Assembly: GCA_934141145.1 (NCBI GenBank)
Contig: CAKPCA010000001.1
Coordinates: 49,197 to 113,196 of the forward strand
Direction of reading: 5' to 3'
From: an uncultured Bacilli bacterium
Lineage (GTDB): Bacteria > Bacillota_I > Bacilli_A > RF39 > UBA660
Length of the DNA stretch: 64,000 bases
Position numbers and translations under genes: made by a program. How positions within the stretch are numbered: position 1 is the stretch's first letter; every line of letters begins with the position of its first letter. Under the pieces are notes generated by a model that saw only the letters and a list, made by a program, of their open reading frames with translations, was not told the origin of the DNA and searched no databases. Shown piece after piece: positions 53,018-60,951 of the stretch.

Positions 53018-54031
53018 CTACCTTAAAGTAATACTTCTAACATAATCACTTAAATAATTATCTTTTAGTATTAAATTGTTCTTTTTTATAACAAATTTAG
53101 ATTCTAATGGTATAGCTACAGAATCCTCTGAAAAAGAATTCGTTCTTTTATATGTAAGTATGTCATTATCTATTTCAAAAGTTCCAGATGATTTTTCTAA
53201 TATCTTATTTTCACTAATTGACCTAATTAATAATGAAGCATTATATTCATTTTCATTATTTTTGGTAATAACTCTAGGTAAAAATTCTACACTAATATTA
53301 TTATCTTCACCATAAAGAATAAAATTTGTATTTAATTTACCTAGTTTTTTAGAGTATTCATTTAATTTTAATGCGTCACAATAATTACCATTTCTAACGC
53401 TATAAGATATATTGTTATATAATGGATTTCCACTTATTTTATAATCAATTATAGTTGTATTGGATATTGAATTATAATAATAAATTTTATCATAACAAGA
53501 AATGTGATCTAACGTAACTAAGAATTCTTTTACTTCACTTTTTAAAACTTTCTTTCCCCTTAAATTTTTATAAGAATAACTATCCTCAGTATTTTTCATA
53601 AAAAATGAAAACTTAGGTATTCCTAGATCTATTAATTTATCAGTATTATGATTATATCTTACATGTTCAATATTGTATCCAAAAGGTATAAGTTTAAATA
53701 ATATTATACAAATAATGATAACTATTGGAACAAATATTACTAGTATTCTTTTAATTAATTGCTTTTTTATTTTAACTTTTTCTTCTTCTAAAATTTTTTC
53801 TATATCAACATTTGATTCTTCTTGTTTTTCTATTTGCAAAATATCATATATATCTGTATCTAATACATTTGCAAGTTTACCTAAAAGCGCTACATCAGGA
53901 AGACTAAGTCCTCTTTCCCATTTACTAACTGCTTTATCTGTTACAAATAATTTTTCACCAAGTTCTTGTTGTGTTAAATTCTTTTCTTTTCTCTTAAGTG
54001 CGATGAATTTTCCTATTTTATTATTATCCAT
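53018..54031 (-). CDS. Membrane-anchored XRE-family regulator
   Basis: 337 residues from the ATG at 54031 (AGGTGGGA upstream). N-terminal Cro/CI HTH (about 4-60, KNLTQQELGEKLFVTDKAVS), a charged linker, one membrane segment (about 97-115), and an extracellular domain (about 120-337) without recognised motif. Probably a one-component sensor binding DNA from the membrane. Ends 10 bases before the Asp-box gene, so the two form an operon. Confidence 0.8.
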   Translation of the reverse strand: MDNNKIGKFIALKRKEKNLTQQELGEKLFVTDKAVSKWERGLSLPDVALLGKLANVLDTDIYDILQIEKQEESNVDIEKILEEEKVKIKKQLIKRILVIFVPIVIIICIILFKLIPFGYNIEHVRYNHNTDKLIDLGIPKFSFFMKNTEDSYSYKNLRGKKVLKSEVKEFLVTLDHISCYDKIYYYNSISNTTIIDYKISGNPLYNNISYSVRNGNYCDALKLNEYSKKLGKLNTNFILYGEDNNISVEFLPRVITKNNENEYNASLLIRSISENKILEKSSGTFEIDNDILTYKRTNSFSEDSVAIPLESKFVIKKNNLILKDNYLSDYVRSITLR

Positions 54032-54099
54032 ACTTCCCACCTCAAGTTAATTATACTACATATTTTATTTTTTTAACTCGACTATTAGTTTAGTAAAGT

Positions 54100-54126
54100 A
54101 AAAGGAAGAGATAAACTCTTCCTTTT
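54100..54126 (-). terminator. Terminator downstream of tRNA-His
   Basis: Eleven-bp stem AAAAGGAAGAG / CTCTTCCTTTT with a five-base loop between the tRNA and the XRE gene. A smaller GCTCA/TGAGC hairpin sits at 54146-54161. Confidence 0.65.
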
Positions 54127-54174
54127 GAAATATTTTTTTATTTAAGCTCAAATAAATGAGCAAAATTTCTTAAA

Positions 54175-54251
54175 TGGGGCGAAATAAGGGAGTCGAACCC
54201 TTGCATAACAGAGCCACAATCTGCCGTGTTAACCACTTCACCAATTCCGCC
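54175..54251 (-). tRNA. tRNA-His (GUG)
   Basis: 77 bases including encoded CCA. A seven-pair acceptor stem with an extra G at -1 opposite C73, the tRNA-His identity element. Anticodon stem GCAGA/TCTGT with loop TTGTGGC gives anticodon GTG; T-arm AAGGG-TTCGACT-CCCTT. It fills the only near-300-base gap in the window, together with two hairpins. Confidence 0.95.
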
Positions 54252-54275
54252 ATAAAATTTACTCTATTAATATAA

Positions 54276-54283
54276 CATATAAT
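54276..54283 (+). promoter_or_regulatory. Possible sporulation -10 element for spoIID
   Basis: CATATAAT, one mismatch to CATACAMT, about 60 bases upstream of the start. No convincing -35 box. Confidence 0.35.
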
Positions 54284-54341
54284 TTTTTAAATAACAAGTA
54301 TTTAAACAAAAAAAGTGTTCAAATTAGTAATGGTGAATTAT

Positions 54342-55592
54342 ATGTTTAAAAGTTATACAATTAAAGATAATATACTTTATTTAGAACTAGATATTAACTA
54401 TGAATTTGGAAGTTTTAACAAGAAAAGTAAAAATGTTATTGATGAAATAAAAGATTATATTGTTAGTAAAAAAATAAATTTAAGAAATAAAAAAATAATT
54501 CTTACATGTTCTGGAATAATAATTGGATCTATTTTATTAACTAATTTTAATAAAGAAATAACTGGTGAAAATATTAAATATATTCCAAGTTTTAAAAATG
54601 AGGTAGTTGCTAAGTTAGTAGAAGAAGAAAAAACAAGTAATATTGAAGTTATTAGTAATGTCATAGAAGAAAATGTTACTTCTAAAAATGAAATAACAAG
54701 TAATAATACTAAAAGCAACTATAATTATGTTAAAAATAATGAAAGTAGCTCATCTAGTACTATTGATAAAAGCAATAACAATGTTATAACTCAGCCTAGT
54801 GGTCCCAATATTACTATAAAAAGGAGTAATGAAACAATGCAAACTATAAATTTGGAGGAATATATCATAGGTGTTGTTTCTTCTGAAATGCCTGCTTCTT
54901 TTAATATCGAAGCTTTAAAGGCTCAAAGTGTAGTTGCTAGAACGTATGCATTAAAAGCAAATCAAACAGGTAAAATGTTAACTGATACTGTTAGTACTCA
55001 AAGTTATATTGATACAGATCAAATGAGAAGTAAATGGGGGTCTTCATATAATACTTATTACAATAAAATTAAAAATGCCGTTGAAAGCACAAATGGTGAA
55101 TATTTAAGTTATAATGGAAATTATATTGAGGCACTATATCATTCTACTAACAATGGTAAAACAGAATCATCTTTAGATGTATTTGGTAATTACTATCCTT
55201 ATTTAGTAAGTGTTACATCTGATTATGATAAAAGTGCTTCTAGTTATTTAAGAAATGTAAATTTTGATTTTAATACATTATCAAATAAATTAGGTATAAA
55301 TTTAAATAGTGATTCTGTAATAAACATTATTAGTTATACAGATGGTGGAAATATTAAAGAGATTAGTATAAATGGTAATATCTATTCTGGTAAAAGAATA
55401 AGGGAATTACTTGGTCTTAGGAGTGCGGACTTTGATATTAATATTGAAAATAATTCAGTTAATATTACAACTAGAGGATATGGACATGGTGTTGGTATGA
55501 GTCAATATGGCGCAAATGGTATGGCAAATGCTGGATATGGTTATAAAGATATTTTATCTCACTATTATCCTGGTACAATATTAAAAAAATAA
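54342..55592 (+). CDS. spoIID: SpoIID/LytB-domain lytic protein
   Basis: 416 residues from the ATG at 54342 (GGTGA five bases upstream). A 50-residue cytoplasmic N-terminus, one membrane segment (about 51-67), an Asn/Ser-rich linker (about 95-160), then the SpoIID domain with LEEYIIGVVSSEMPASF (Glu182, candidate catalytic), ALKAQSVVARTYAL and the terminal GYGHGVGMSQYGANGMA. SpoIID cleaves glycan strands during engulfment. Longer than the usual 330-340 residues. A SpoIID-like non-sporulation paralog cannot be excluded. Confidence 0.88.
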   Translation: MFKSYTIKDNILYLELDINYEFGSFNKKSKNVIDEIKDYIVSKKINLRNKKIILTCSGIIIGSILLTNFNKEITGENIKYIPSFKNEVVAKLVEEEKTSNIEVISNVIEENVTSKNEITSNNTKSNYNYVKNNESSSSSTIDKSNNNVITQPSGPNITIKRSNETMQTINLEEYIIGVVSSEMPASFNIEALKAQSVVARTYALKANQTGKMLTDTVSTQSYIDTDQMRSKWGSSYNTYYNKIKNAVESTNGEYLSYNGNYIEALYHSTNNGKTESSLDVFGNYYPYLVSVTSDYDKSASSYLRNVNFDFNTLSNKLGINLNSDSVINIISYTDGGNIKEISINGNIYSGKRIRELLGLRSADFDINIENNSVNITTRGYGHGVGMSQYGANGMANAGYGYKDILSHYYPGTILKK

Positions 55593-55602
55593 CAATATAA
55601 AA

Positions 55603-55621
55603 AACTGGACTTAATCCAGTT
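55603..55621. terminator. Bidirectional terminator after spoIID
   Basis: AACTGGA / TCCAGTT stem with a five-base loop between the convergent stops. Confidence 0.7.
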
Positions 55622-56285
55622 ATTTTAATCTTATTATAGAGTACATTACTACTGCACCTATTATTATTGCAATTATACTTAGTATTATAGCACTTGCGTT
55701 ACCTTTTTCACCAAGTGGTTCTGAAAGTTCCTCAGGCATTACTTCTTTTTCTTCTTCTTTTGAATTTAATGGTTTAGCAAGTATTTCTGGTTCTTCATTT
55801 AAAACGCTAACTTCGTTATCGTCAATACTAGATGATATACTTGTACTTGGTTTAAATTCTTCTGGATCTTTAAACATAGTATCATCAAATTCATCAGGAA
55901 TTTCTTCTTTTACTTCTGGTTTTACATCAGGTGTTATTTCTTCAATAGTTTCCTCTTTTTCTTCTTGTTTTTTAGCACTTAAATATTCATTATATTTACT
56001 TGTCATTTCTGTTTCAAAAGCTTTAATTTCTTGTTCTATAACTTCAAATGGTTTACTTAAATTATCATTTTCATATTTTTTTAAGAAGTTAATATATATA
56101 TCCTTAGTTATTGTTGGAATATTTTTAGCACATTCATTTAATCTTACAATTATTTCTTTTTTTCTTTTTTCTTTTAAATCTTGTTTATATTTTTCAAATA
56201 AATTTTTCTTTTCTTCATCTGTATAATTATTATCATTTAATATTTTTAATACTTCTTCATTGTTATAATCTAATTCTTGCATCAT
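55620..56285 (-). CDS. Tail-anchored acidic protein of unknown function
   Basis: 221 residues. Helical N-terminus (about 1-110), then an acidic Pro/Glu linker (EEITPDVKPEVKEEIPDEF) of about 80 residues, then one C-terminal membrane segment (about 199-218) ending IIRLK. No signal peptide. Same layout as three other proteins in this window. GGAG precedes the ATG. Confidence 0.7.
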   Translation of the reverse strand: MMQELDYNNEEVLKILNDNNYTDEEKKNLFEKYKQDLKEKRKKEIIVRLNECAKNIPTITKDIYINFLKKYENDNLSKPFEVIEQEIKAFETEMTSKYNEYLSAKKQEEKEETIEEITPDVKPEVKEEIPDEFDDTMFKDPEEFKPSTSISSSIDDNEVSVLNEEPEILAKPLNSKEEEKEVMPEELSEPLGEKGNASAIILSIIAIIIGAVVMYSIIRLK

Positions 56286-56380
56286 TATCTTGCTCCTCTA
56301 TTAACCGCGTATTCCTGCTATTTGTATACATTATATCATAAAATACCCTATATTTGTAAAGTATTTTTATATATTTATTA

Positions 56381-57325
56381 TTATTTTAAGCCATTTTCGC
56401 ATCTGTTTCCCCAAGAATCAATTAATACATTATTTTTATATACTTTCACTATTTCACAGTTATTAGGGCATCTACTGCAATCAACACCTCTTGTTTCAAA
56501 TTTCATATCATTTATATTAAAGTCAAAATTATTATATTTTCCTTCTTTCATAGCTATTATTGCTATACCATATGCCCCCATTAAATGACCATTTTCATCT
56601 ACAATTACCTTTTCATTTAATTCATTTTCAAATGCTTTTACTACTCCTATATTTTTACTAACTCCACCTTGAAATACTATCGGTGACTTTATTTTTTTAC
56701 CTTTTCCTACATTATTTAAATAATTATTTACTATAGACTTACAAAGACCTGCGACTATATCTTCTTTTTTATGACCAGTTTGTGCTTTATGGATTAAGTC
56801 TGATTCTGCAAACACAGTACATCTAGCAGCTATTTTAGTTGGATTATTGGAAGTTAATGCTATTTTACCAAAATCTTCTATATCAATTCCAAGTCTTTTA
56901 GCTTGACTAGATAAAAATGCGCCTGTTCCGGCAGCACATAAAGTATTCATTGCATAATCTGTAATTATCTTATTTTCTATTAATATTATTTTAGAGTCTT
57001 GCCCACCTATTTCAAATATTGTTCTTACATCAGGATGCATTGTTATTGTACCTACTGCATGCGCTGTTATTTCATTTTTTATAGTACTTGCATTTAACAT
57101 AGCACCTATTAGTTTTCTTGCACTTCCAGTTGTTCCTACTGAAATAATCTTATACTTACTATCTAATTTTTTATTTAAACTATTTATTAGTCTTTTTACC
57201 GCACCTACTGGATCACCTTCTGTCCATAAATAATCACTTGCAACTATATTTTTATTTTCATCTATTACTACACCTTTTGTTGAAATAGAACCAATATCTA
57301 CCCCTAAATATGCATTATTTGTCAT
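56381..57325 (-). CDS. 2-hydroxyacyl-CoA dehydratase activase (BadF/HgdC-type ATPase)
   Basis: 314 residues. ASKHA ATPase fold: YLGVDIGSISTKGVV, GTTGSARKLIG, IFEIGGQDSK. Cys130 (LCAAGTGAFL) and Cys169 (ARCTVFAES) match the two Cys that hold the [4Fe-4S] between subunits in HgdC-type activases. A C-terminal extension holds four more Cys (283, 286, 290, 309), like the large DUF2229-linked activases. ATP-driven low-potential electron injection into a partner. Last of three overlapping genes (11-base overlap). Confidence 0.9.
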   Translation of the reverse strand: MTNNAYLGVDIGSISTKGVVIDENKNIVASDYLWTEGDPVGAVKRLINSLNKKLDSKYKIISVGTTGSARKLIGAMLNASTIKNEITAHAVGTITMHPDVRTIFEIGGQDSKIILIENKIITDYAMNTLCAAGTGAFLSSQAKRLGIDIEDFGKIALTSNNPTKIAARCTVFAESDLIHKAQTGHKKEDIVAGLCKSIVNNYLNNVGKGKKIKSPIVFQGGVSKNIGVVKAFENELNEKVIVDENGHLMGAYGIAIIAMKEGKYNNFDFNINDMKFETRGVDCSRCPNNCEIVKVYKNNVLIDSWGNRCENGLK

Positions 57326-58388
57326 TATTCCTCCTCATTTGTATCATATCGTAAAATGCTTCTAATCTAGTTTTCACTCCAGTTTCACTAGTATTTGTAT
57401 CAAATGTTAAAAACATTATTGGTACTTTTTCATCATTACATAAATTTTGAAGTATCTTCATCGCACCTATCTCAGGTGTGCATCCAAATGGTTTTATATG
57501 TATTATTCCATCATAACCATTATCAATTAATATTTTTGCTCTAGCTACATTATCCATGCCATCAGAACCAATTGAATATTTACAATATTTTTTTATTTTC
57601 TTTAAGTACCTTTTTTCCATAAATCTTTTAATTAATAGTAAGTATGTTACATTTGTATACCTAGTTACTTCAATATTCATATTTGCAAGTTCTTTTTCTA
57701 TAAAATAGCTAGAAAATTGTTCCATAGATGTATAAAGTTCTCCAACTACACCTATCTTTAAACAATTTTTAGGTTTATCAAGTGCTATATCTTTTATTTT
57801 TCTATTAAATCTCTTATACTTTTTTATTAGATCAATAAATCCATTTGTTTTTGAAAAATTATTAAGCATTGCTTTATATGTTCTATCAAAATTACCTTTA
57901 TTTATCTCAAACCCTATATTTTTTCTTATGTAAAAATCTATTTTGTCCATAAAAACAATCATTAAAAATGATAATATTAAGTAATATAAGTACTTGAAAA
58001 TCCTTATTTTTGGATTAATTTTTTTAATAACATTATATATACTTTTAATTCCATTTACATCACTTTCAGTAAGTGTATAAAATTCAAATTCGTATCCTAA
58101 ATCTTCTAATATTTGTTTTTGAACTTCTGCATAATATCCAAACCTGCATCCTCCACCTGCTTGAATTAATATATTCGCACCATTTTCTAATGTTTCAATA
58201 AAGTTACCTAAATTATATTTAAATGGTAAACATACTGAATCTGGACTATATTTTGAACCTAATTCTAATGTTTTTTTGGTCATTGGTGGAGATTTTCTGA
58301 CTTCATAATCTGTTAATTTTTCAAATAAAAATTTAACTGGTACATCATAATTTGCTAAATTAGGAAAACTAATTATTTTTTTAGTCAT
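57315..58388 (-). CDS. Activase partner, HgdB/DUF2229-like protein (A)
   Basis: 357 residues. Cys53 (DSVCLPFKYNLGN), Cys81 (GGGCRFGYYAE) and a Cys in KPFGCTPEIGA, spaced as cluster ligands of dehydratase-like or double-cubane subunits. An unusual hydrophobic stretch lies at about 128-145. The RARILIDNGYDGIIHIK-type segment is typical of this COG3580/DUF2229-linked family. Overlaps its neighbours by 8 and 11 bases, so a complex is likely. Substrate unknown. Confidence 0.8.
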   Translation of the reverse strand: MTKKIISFPNLANYDVPVKFLFEKLTDYEVRKSPPMTKKTLELGSKYSPDSVCLPFKYNLGNFIETLENGANILIQAGGGCRFGYYAEVQKQILEDLGYEFEFYTLTESDVNGIKSIYNVIKKINPKIRIFKYLYYLILSFLMIVFMDKIDFYIRKNIGFEINKGNFDRTYKAMLNNFSKTNGFIDLIKKYKRFNRKIKDIALDKPKNCLKIGVVGELYTSMEQFSSYFIEKELANMNIEVTRYTNVTYLLLIKRFMEKRYLKKIKKYCKYSIGSDGMDNVARAKILIDNGYDGIIHIKPFGCTPEIGAMKILQNLCNDEKVPIMFLTFDTNTSETGVKTRLEAFYDMIQMRRNNDK

Positions 58389-59295
58389 ATAAATTCTCCT
58401 TTTTTATTATGTCTACAAAACTTTCTATTCTTGTTTGTAAACCTACTTTTGAAGATTCTTCATCCATAGTAATTGTTATTATTTTTTTATTTATTTTTCT
58501 TTCACACATTTCATTTACAAGTGAATCCGGTCCACAAGGGAATGTTGATAAAAGAATTATTCCATCTACACTATTTTTATATTCTTCAATACTATTTAAT
58601 AATTCTTGATTATATGTCCAATATAGTTTTTTTGATATATTTTTATATAAGTCTTCCTTTAAATCTATATTTGTTATATTTGCATATATTATTTCAATAT
58701 CTAATTCTTCAAGTAATTCACTTACTATCTTTCCTACCATATTATCTTTTGCATTATACGCATGTGATACAAGTAATATTTTATATTTACTAGAATCTAA
58801 TTTTTTCTTTTGAAGTAAATAATCTATTTTATTTTTTTTATATTCTTCTTTTTTGGCTTTTTTATATGCGGACATAGTTTCTACTCTTGAAAATCCTAAT
58901 TCTTCTCCCATTTTTATAAATGCATCTTCTTCTGTTAAATCTTTGTCCATATCAACATTATAATTTAATATTTTTGTGTTAAAAGTATTATTTACAATAT
59001 CATATAATGCATAAAAATTTGTACATAGTTTATTACCTTTTTTTAGTGATACTATTCTTGGGACTAATATATAATCTACTTTGTCTATTAAATAAAAGAC
59101 ATGTCCAATATATATTTTTAATGATAAACAGGCTTCATCTACTGTATATTTTTTACCATTTTGAAGTATTTCATTATTTGTTTCTGGACTTACTAATATA
59201 TCTAATCCTAATTCTTTAAAGAAATGTTCCCAAAGGGTATAATACTTATAATACAATAATGCTCTTGGTATTCCTATTTTAATTTTACTGTTCAT
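58381..59295 (-). CDS. Activase partner, DUF2229-like protein (B)
   Basis: 304 residues. Opens KIKIGIPRALLYYKYY-like as in DUF2229/CoA-substrate activase families; Cys56 (VDEACLSLKIY), a Cys in KLCTNFYAL, and LSTFPCGPDSLVNEMC near 247. It looks like the second half-subunit to protein A, so the three genes equal the parts of the long fused activase proteins of clostridia. First gene of the cluster; ribosome site AAAGGA. A CATATATT element lies upstream at 59318-59325. Confidence 0.8.
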   Translation of the reverse strand: MNSKIKIGIPRALLYYKYYTLWEHFFKELGLDILVSPETNNEILQNGKKYTVDEACLSLKIYIGHVFYLIDKVDYILVPRIVSLKKGNKLCTNFYALYDIVNNTFNTKILNYNVDMDKDLTEEDAFIKMGEELGFSRVETMSAYKKAKKEEYKKNKIDYLLQKKKLDSSKYKILLVSHAYNAKDNMVGKIVSELLEELDIEIIYANITNIDLKEDLYKNISKKLYWTYNQELLNSIEEYKNSVDGIILLSTFPCGPDSLVNEMCERKINKKIITITMDEESSKVGLQTRIESFVDIIKKENLYD

Positions 59296-59338
59296 AACAT
59301 AATCCTTTCATTATTAAAATATATGAAAGCAATAAAAA

Positions 59339-59357
59339 AAAAGACTATTAGTCTTTT
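59339..59357 (-). terminator. Terminator after the CcdA-like gene
   Basis: AAAAGAC / GTCTTTT stem with a five-base loop and a T-run on the minus strand. Confidence 0.6.
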
Positions 59358-60627
59358 AAAAATTAAACATAAGTAGTTCTGGTTTTATTATTAGTAATAA
59401 ACCTATTAATAACATTATTATTCCACCTATTAAATGTGAGAATTTAGTATATTTAGTAGATAATCCTGTTACTTTTAATGTTATCATAGAACCTACAAAT
59501 ATTATAATATCATCTATTAAGAAGAATAATATATATAAAAGCATATAGATTACATATTCAAATGTACTTAAATTATTCATTGCAAGTATTTGTGTAAATA
59601 AAAGCGGTATACCTATTGAACACATAAGTTCTATAATATTTACAGATGCAGCTAGTGCAATTATACCAAATAATGCTAATATAAATTTCTTTTCTGTAGT
59701 TATTTTAATAATTTTATTCATTATATTTTTTCTATCTTTTTTATCAACTACATCGCATCCTTCATCTTTTTTAATTAATGAATTTGCAAATTTACTAATA
59801 TTTATTATACCTACTACTAATGCTATTAAAGCAATTAATAATCTTATAAAAGATAGTTTACTTATAAATGTTGCAAGATTAAGCCATGTTAACATAAATA
59901 ATAAGTATACTATTCCTGATGTTACTATAAATGTTAAACCTAAAATCCACATTTTCTTTCTATCTTTCATATTAAATAACATAGTTATTAAGAATATTAG
60001 TATCCACATAGCACATGGATTAAATCCATCTACAAGACCTAAAACAATTGAAAGTAATGGTAATGATATTTTTTTAGCACTCAATTTATTAAGTACTGGA
60101 TATTTCTTTAACATATTATCTACATTATCTAATACTTCTTCATTTGATTTTTCTAGTTTGTTTTCTTGCTTTTTATCATTTTTTTTTGTATCAATCTTAT
60201 CTGAATCATCTTTTATATCAGATACATTAGTTATTTTACCAACATAATCTACATAATGATTGTTTTCTAAATATTCATTAACATAGTTTTTTATGGTTAC
60301 ATCTGTAACACCATCCATATAACCTAAAAGTACCTTATCTCCTATAACAGTATATGGTACACCAGATTGTTTATTATTTAATTTTTTTTGTACTTTTTGT
60401 AAATATTCTTGATTTGTTTTATCATACCAAACTTCATATTTATAAAGTTTAACGTTATCATTATCTTTTAAGTATTCATCTAAAAATTCTTCTTCTGCGG
60501 CACAATGTGGACATCCATCACCATAGAATAAATATATATTTATAACTTTTTCATCTGCTTTTACATTAAATGGCACAACTACTAACATTAAAATTAGAAC
60601 TAATAATATTTTTCTTAACTTTTTCAT
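59356..60627 (-). CDS. CcdA-type thiol-redox membrane protein with exported thioredoxin-like domain
   Basis: 423 residues. Signal peptide (1-24); an exported glutaredoxin/thioredoxin-like domain with CPHC (Cys39, Cys42) in FYGDGCPHC; a Lys/Asp-rich linker (about 145-175); then a CcdA-like membrane domain with FNPCAMWILIFLI and IIELMCSIGIPLL, the two membrane Cys. Carries electrons from cytosolic thioredoxin to the outside. The order (Trx first, CcdA last) is opposite to DsbD's C-terminal Trx. Shares its ATG with the stop codon of the next upstream gene (TAATG). Confidence 0.85.
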   Translation of the reverse strand: MKKLRKILLVLILMLVVVPFNVKADEKVINIYLFYGDGCPHCAAEEEFLDEYLKDNDNVKLYKYEVWYDKTNQEYLQKVQKKLNNKQSGVPYTVIGDKVLLGYMDGVTDVTIKNYVNEYLENNHYVDYVGKITNVSDIKDDSDKIDTKKNDKKQENKLEKSNEEVLDNVDNMLKKYPVLNKLSAKKISLPLLSIVLGLVDGFNPCAMWILIFLITMLFNMKDRKKMWILGLTFIVTSGIVYLLFMLTWLNLATFISKLSFIRLLIALIALVVGIINISKFANSLIKKDEGCDVVDKKDRKNIMNKIIKITTEKKFILALFGIIALAASVNIIELMCSIGIPLLFTQILAMNNLSTFEYVIYMLLYILFFLIDDIIIFVGSMITLKVTGLSTKYTKFSHLIGGIIMLLIGLLLIIKPELLMFNF

Positions 60628-60887
60628 TATAATACCTCACTTACTGCGTTTTTTAATTCTTTATAATTTTTTTCACCCTTAAGTCTCATTACTTCTTTGT
60701 AATCTTTAAAGAAAATAAGTTCTGGAAGTACTGTTCCAACATTGTATTTCTGTACTTCTTCTTCATCAAAATCATAATCTAATTCAATAATTTCAATATC
60801 ACTATATTCTTCTTTTATTTTATTTAAAGATTTATTTGTAATTAAACATGCAGGACACCATAAAGCACCTACTTTTATTATTTTCAT
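60627..60887 (-). CDS. Small thioredoxin-like protein
   Basis: 86 residues from the ATG at 60887 (GGTGA upstream). WCPAC active site in VGALWCPACLITN, then short thioredoxin-fold strands (ELDYDFDEEEVQKY, VGTVLPELIFFKD). No signal peptide, so cytosolic; the likely electron donor to the CcdA-like protein, with which it is translationally coupled. Confidence 0.88.
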   Translation of the reverse strand: MKIIKVGALWCPACLITNKSLNKIKEEYSDIEIIELDYDFDEEEVQKYNVGTVLPELIFFKDYKEVMRLKGEKNYKELKNAVSEVL

Positions 60888-60927
60888 GATAATCACCATA
60901 TTCATTATATCATAGAAATAAATACAA

Positions 60928-60951
60928 AAAAATACCTATCTTGGTATTTTT
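60928..60951 (-). terminator. Terminator after the LysM protein gene
   Basis: Nine-bp stem AAAAATACC / GGTATTTTT with a six-base loop overlapping the stop codon. Confidence 0.7.
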
